Assembly: GCA_003552365.1 (NCBI GenBank)
Contig: PUKR01000121.1
Span: 1-5,569 of the forward strand
Length of the DNA stretch: 5,569 nt
DNA from: Syntrophomonadaceae bacterium
Lineage (GTDB): Bacteria; Bacillota; Dethiobacteria; DTU022
Reading direction: 5' to 3'
A model generated the notes under the pieces. That model saw only the letters and a program-made list of their open reading frames with translations. It did not search any database and had not been told where the DNA came from. Below are positions 5,517 to 5,569 of this stretch, in pieces. Position 1 is the first letter of the stretch, and each line of letters opens with the position of its first letter. The position numbers were made by a program, and so were the translations under genes.

Positions 5517-5569
5517 ACGGTAAGAAACTTCAGTCAGGGGAAGGCTTTCTGAAAAAACCTTGCAGTCAA

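Noticed and set aside
5529..5553. TTCAG/CTGAA inverted repeat after the transaldolase stop as a terminator.
   Set aside because: The stem is 5 bp with a 15-nt loop and is followed by an A-run, not a T-run, on the plus strand.

Overview
The window looks like chromosomal DNA of a low-to-mid GC Gram-positive anaerobe, most likely a Clostridia/Peptococcaceae-type Firmicute. This is an inference from strong AGGAGG-type ribosome binding sites, sigma-A-like promoters with extended -10 boxes, a YwjH-like short transaldolase, and an acyl-CoA:acetate CoA-transferase of the kind common in fermentative or syntrophic anaerobes. I see no mobile element, RNA gene, CRISPR array or long repeat. No stretch over 300 bases lacks a gene.

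Layout: four genes lie on the minus strand and one on the plus strand. Reading the minus strand in the direction of transcription: a 628-aa fusion of a family I CoA-transferase/acetyl-CoA hydrolase with a C-terminal GNAT acetyltransferase (4610-2724); a 207-bp gap rich in dyads; a 328-aa BioF2/CelD-type GNAT protein (2516-1530); an 86-bp gap with a strong hairpin; a 407-aa GT4 glycosyltransferase resembling MshA (1443-220); an 88-bp gap with a good promoter; and the first 43 codons of a probable MscS-type channel gene that runs off the left edge (131-1). On the plus strand, a 216-aa TalC-type transaldolase (4866-5516) is divergent from the CoA-transferase gene across 255 bp.

How they may work together: the two flanking metabolic genes fit central carbon and acetyl-CoA/acetate handling (transaldolase in pentose-phosphate interconversion, the CoA-transferase in acyl-CoA/acetate exchange). 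The GNAT half of the fusion is closest in pattern to Pat-type protein lysine acetyltransferases, so it could couple acetyl-CoA status to protein acetylation. The BioF2 GNAT and the MshA-like glycosyltransferase form a plausible two-gene unit that glycosylates and acylates a small molecule or cell-surface glycan. The substrate cannot be read from the sequence.

The points most worth following are the CoA-transferase/GNAT fusion, the MshA-like acceptor phosphate pocket in an apparent Firmicute, the intercistronic hairpin, and the palindromes in the minus-strand promoter regions. I did not find a clearly new multi-gene system; the neighbourhood is mostly made of recognisable families in a less usual combination.
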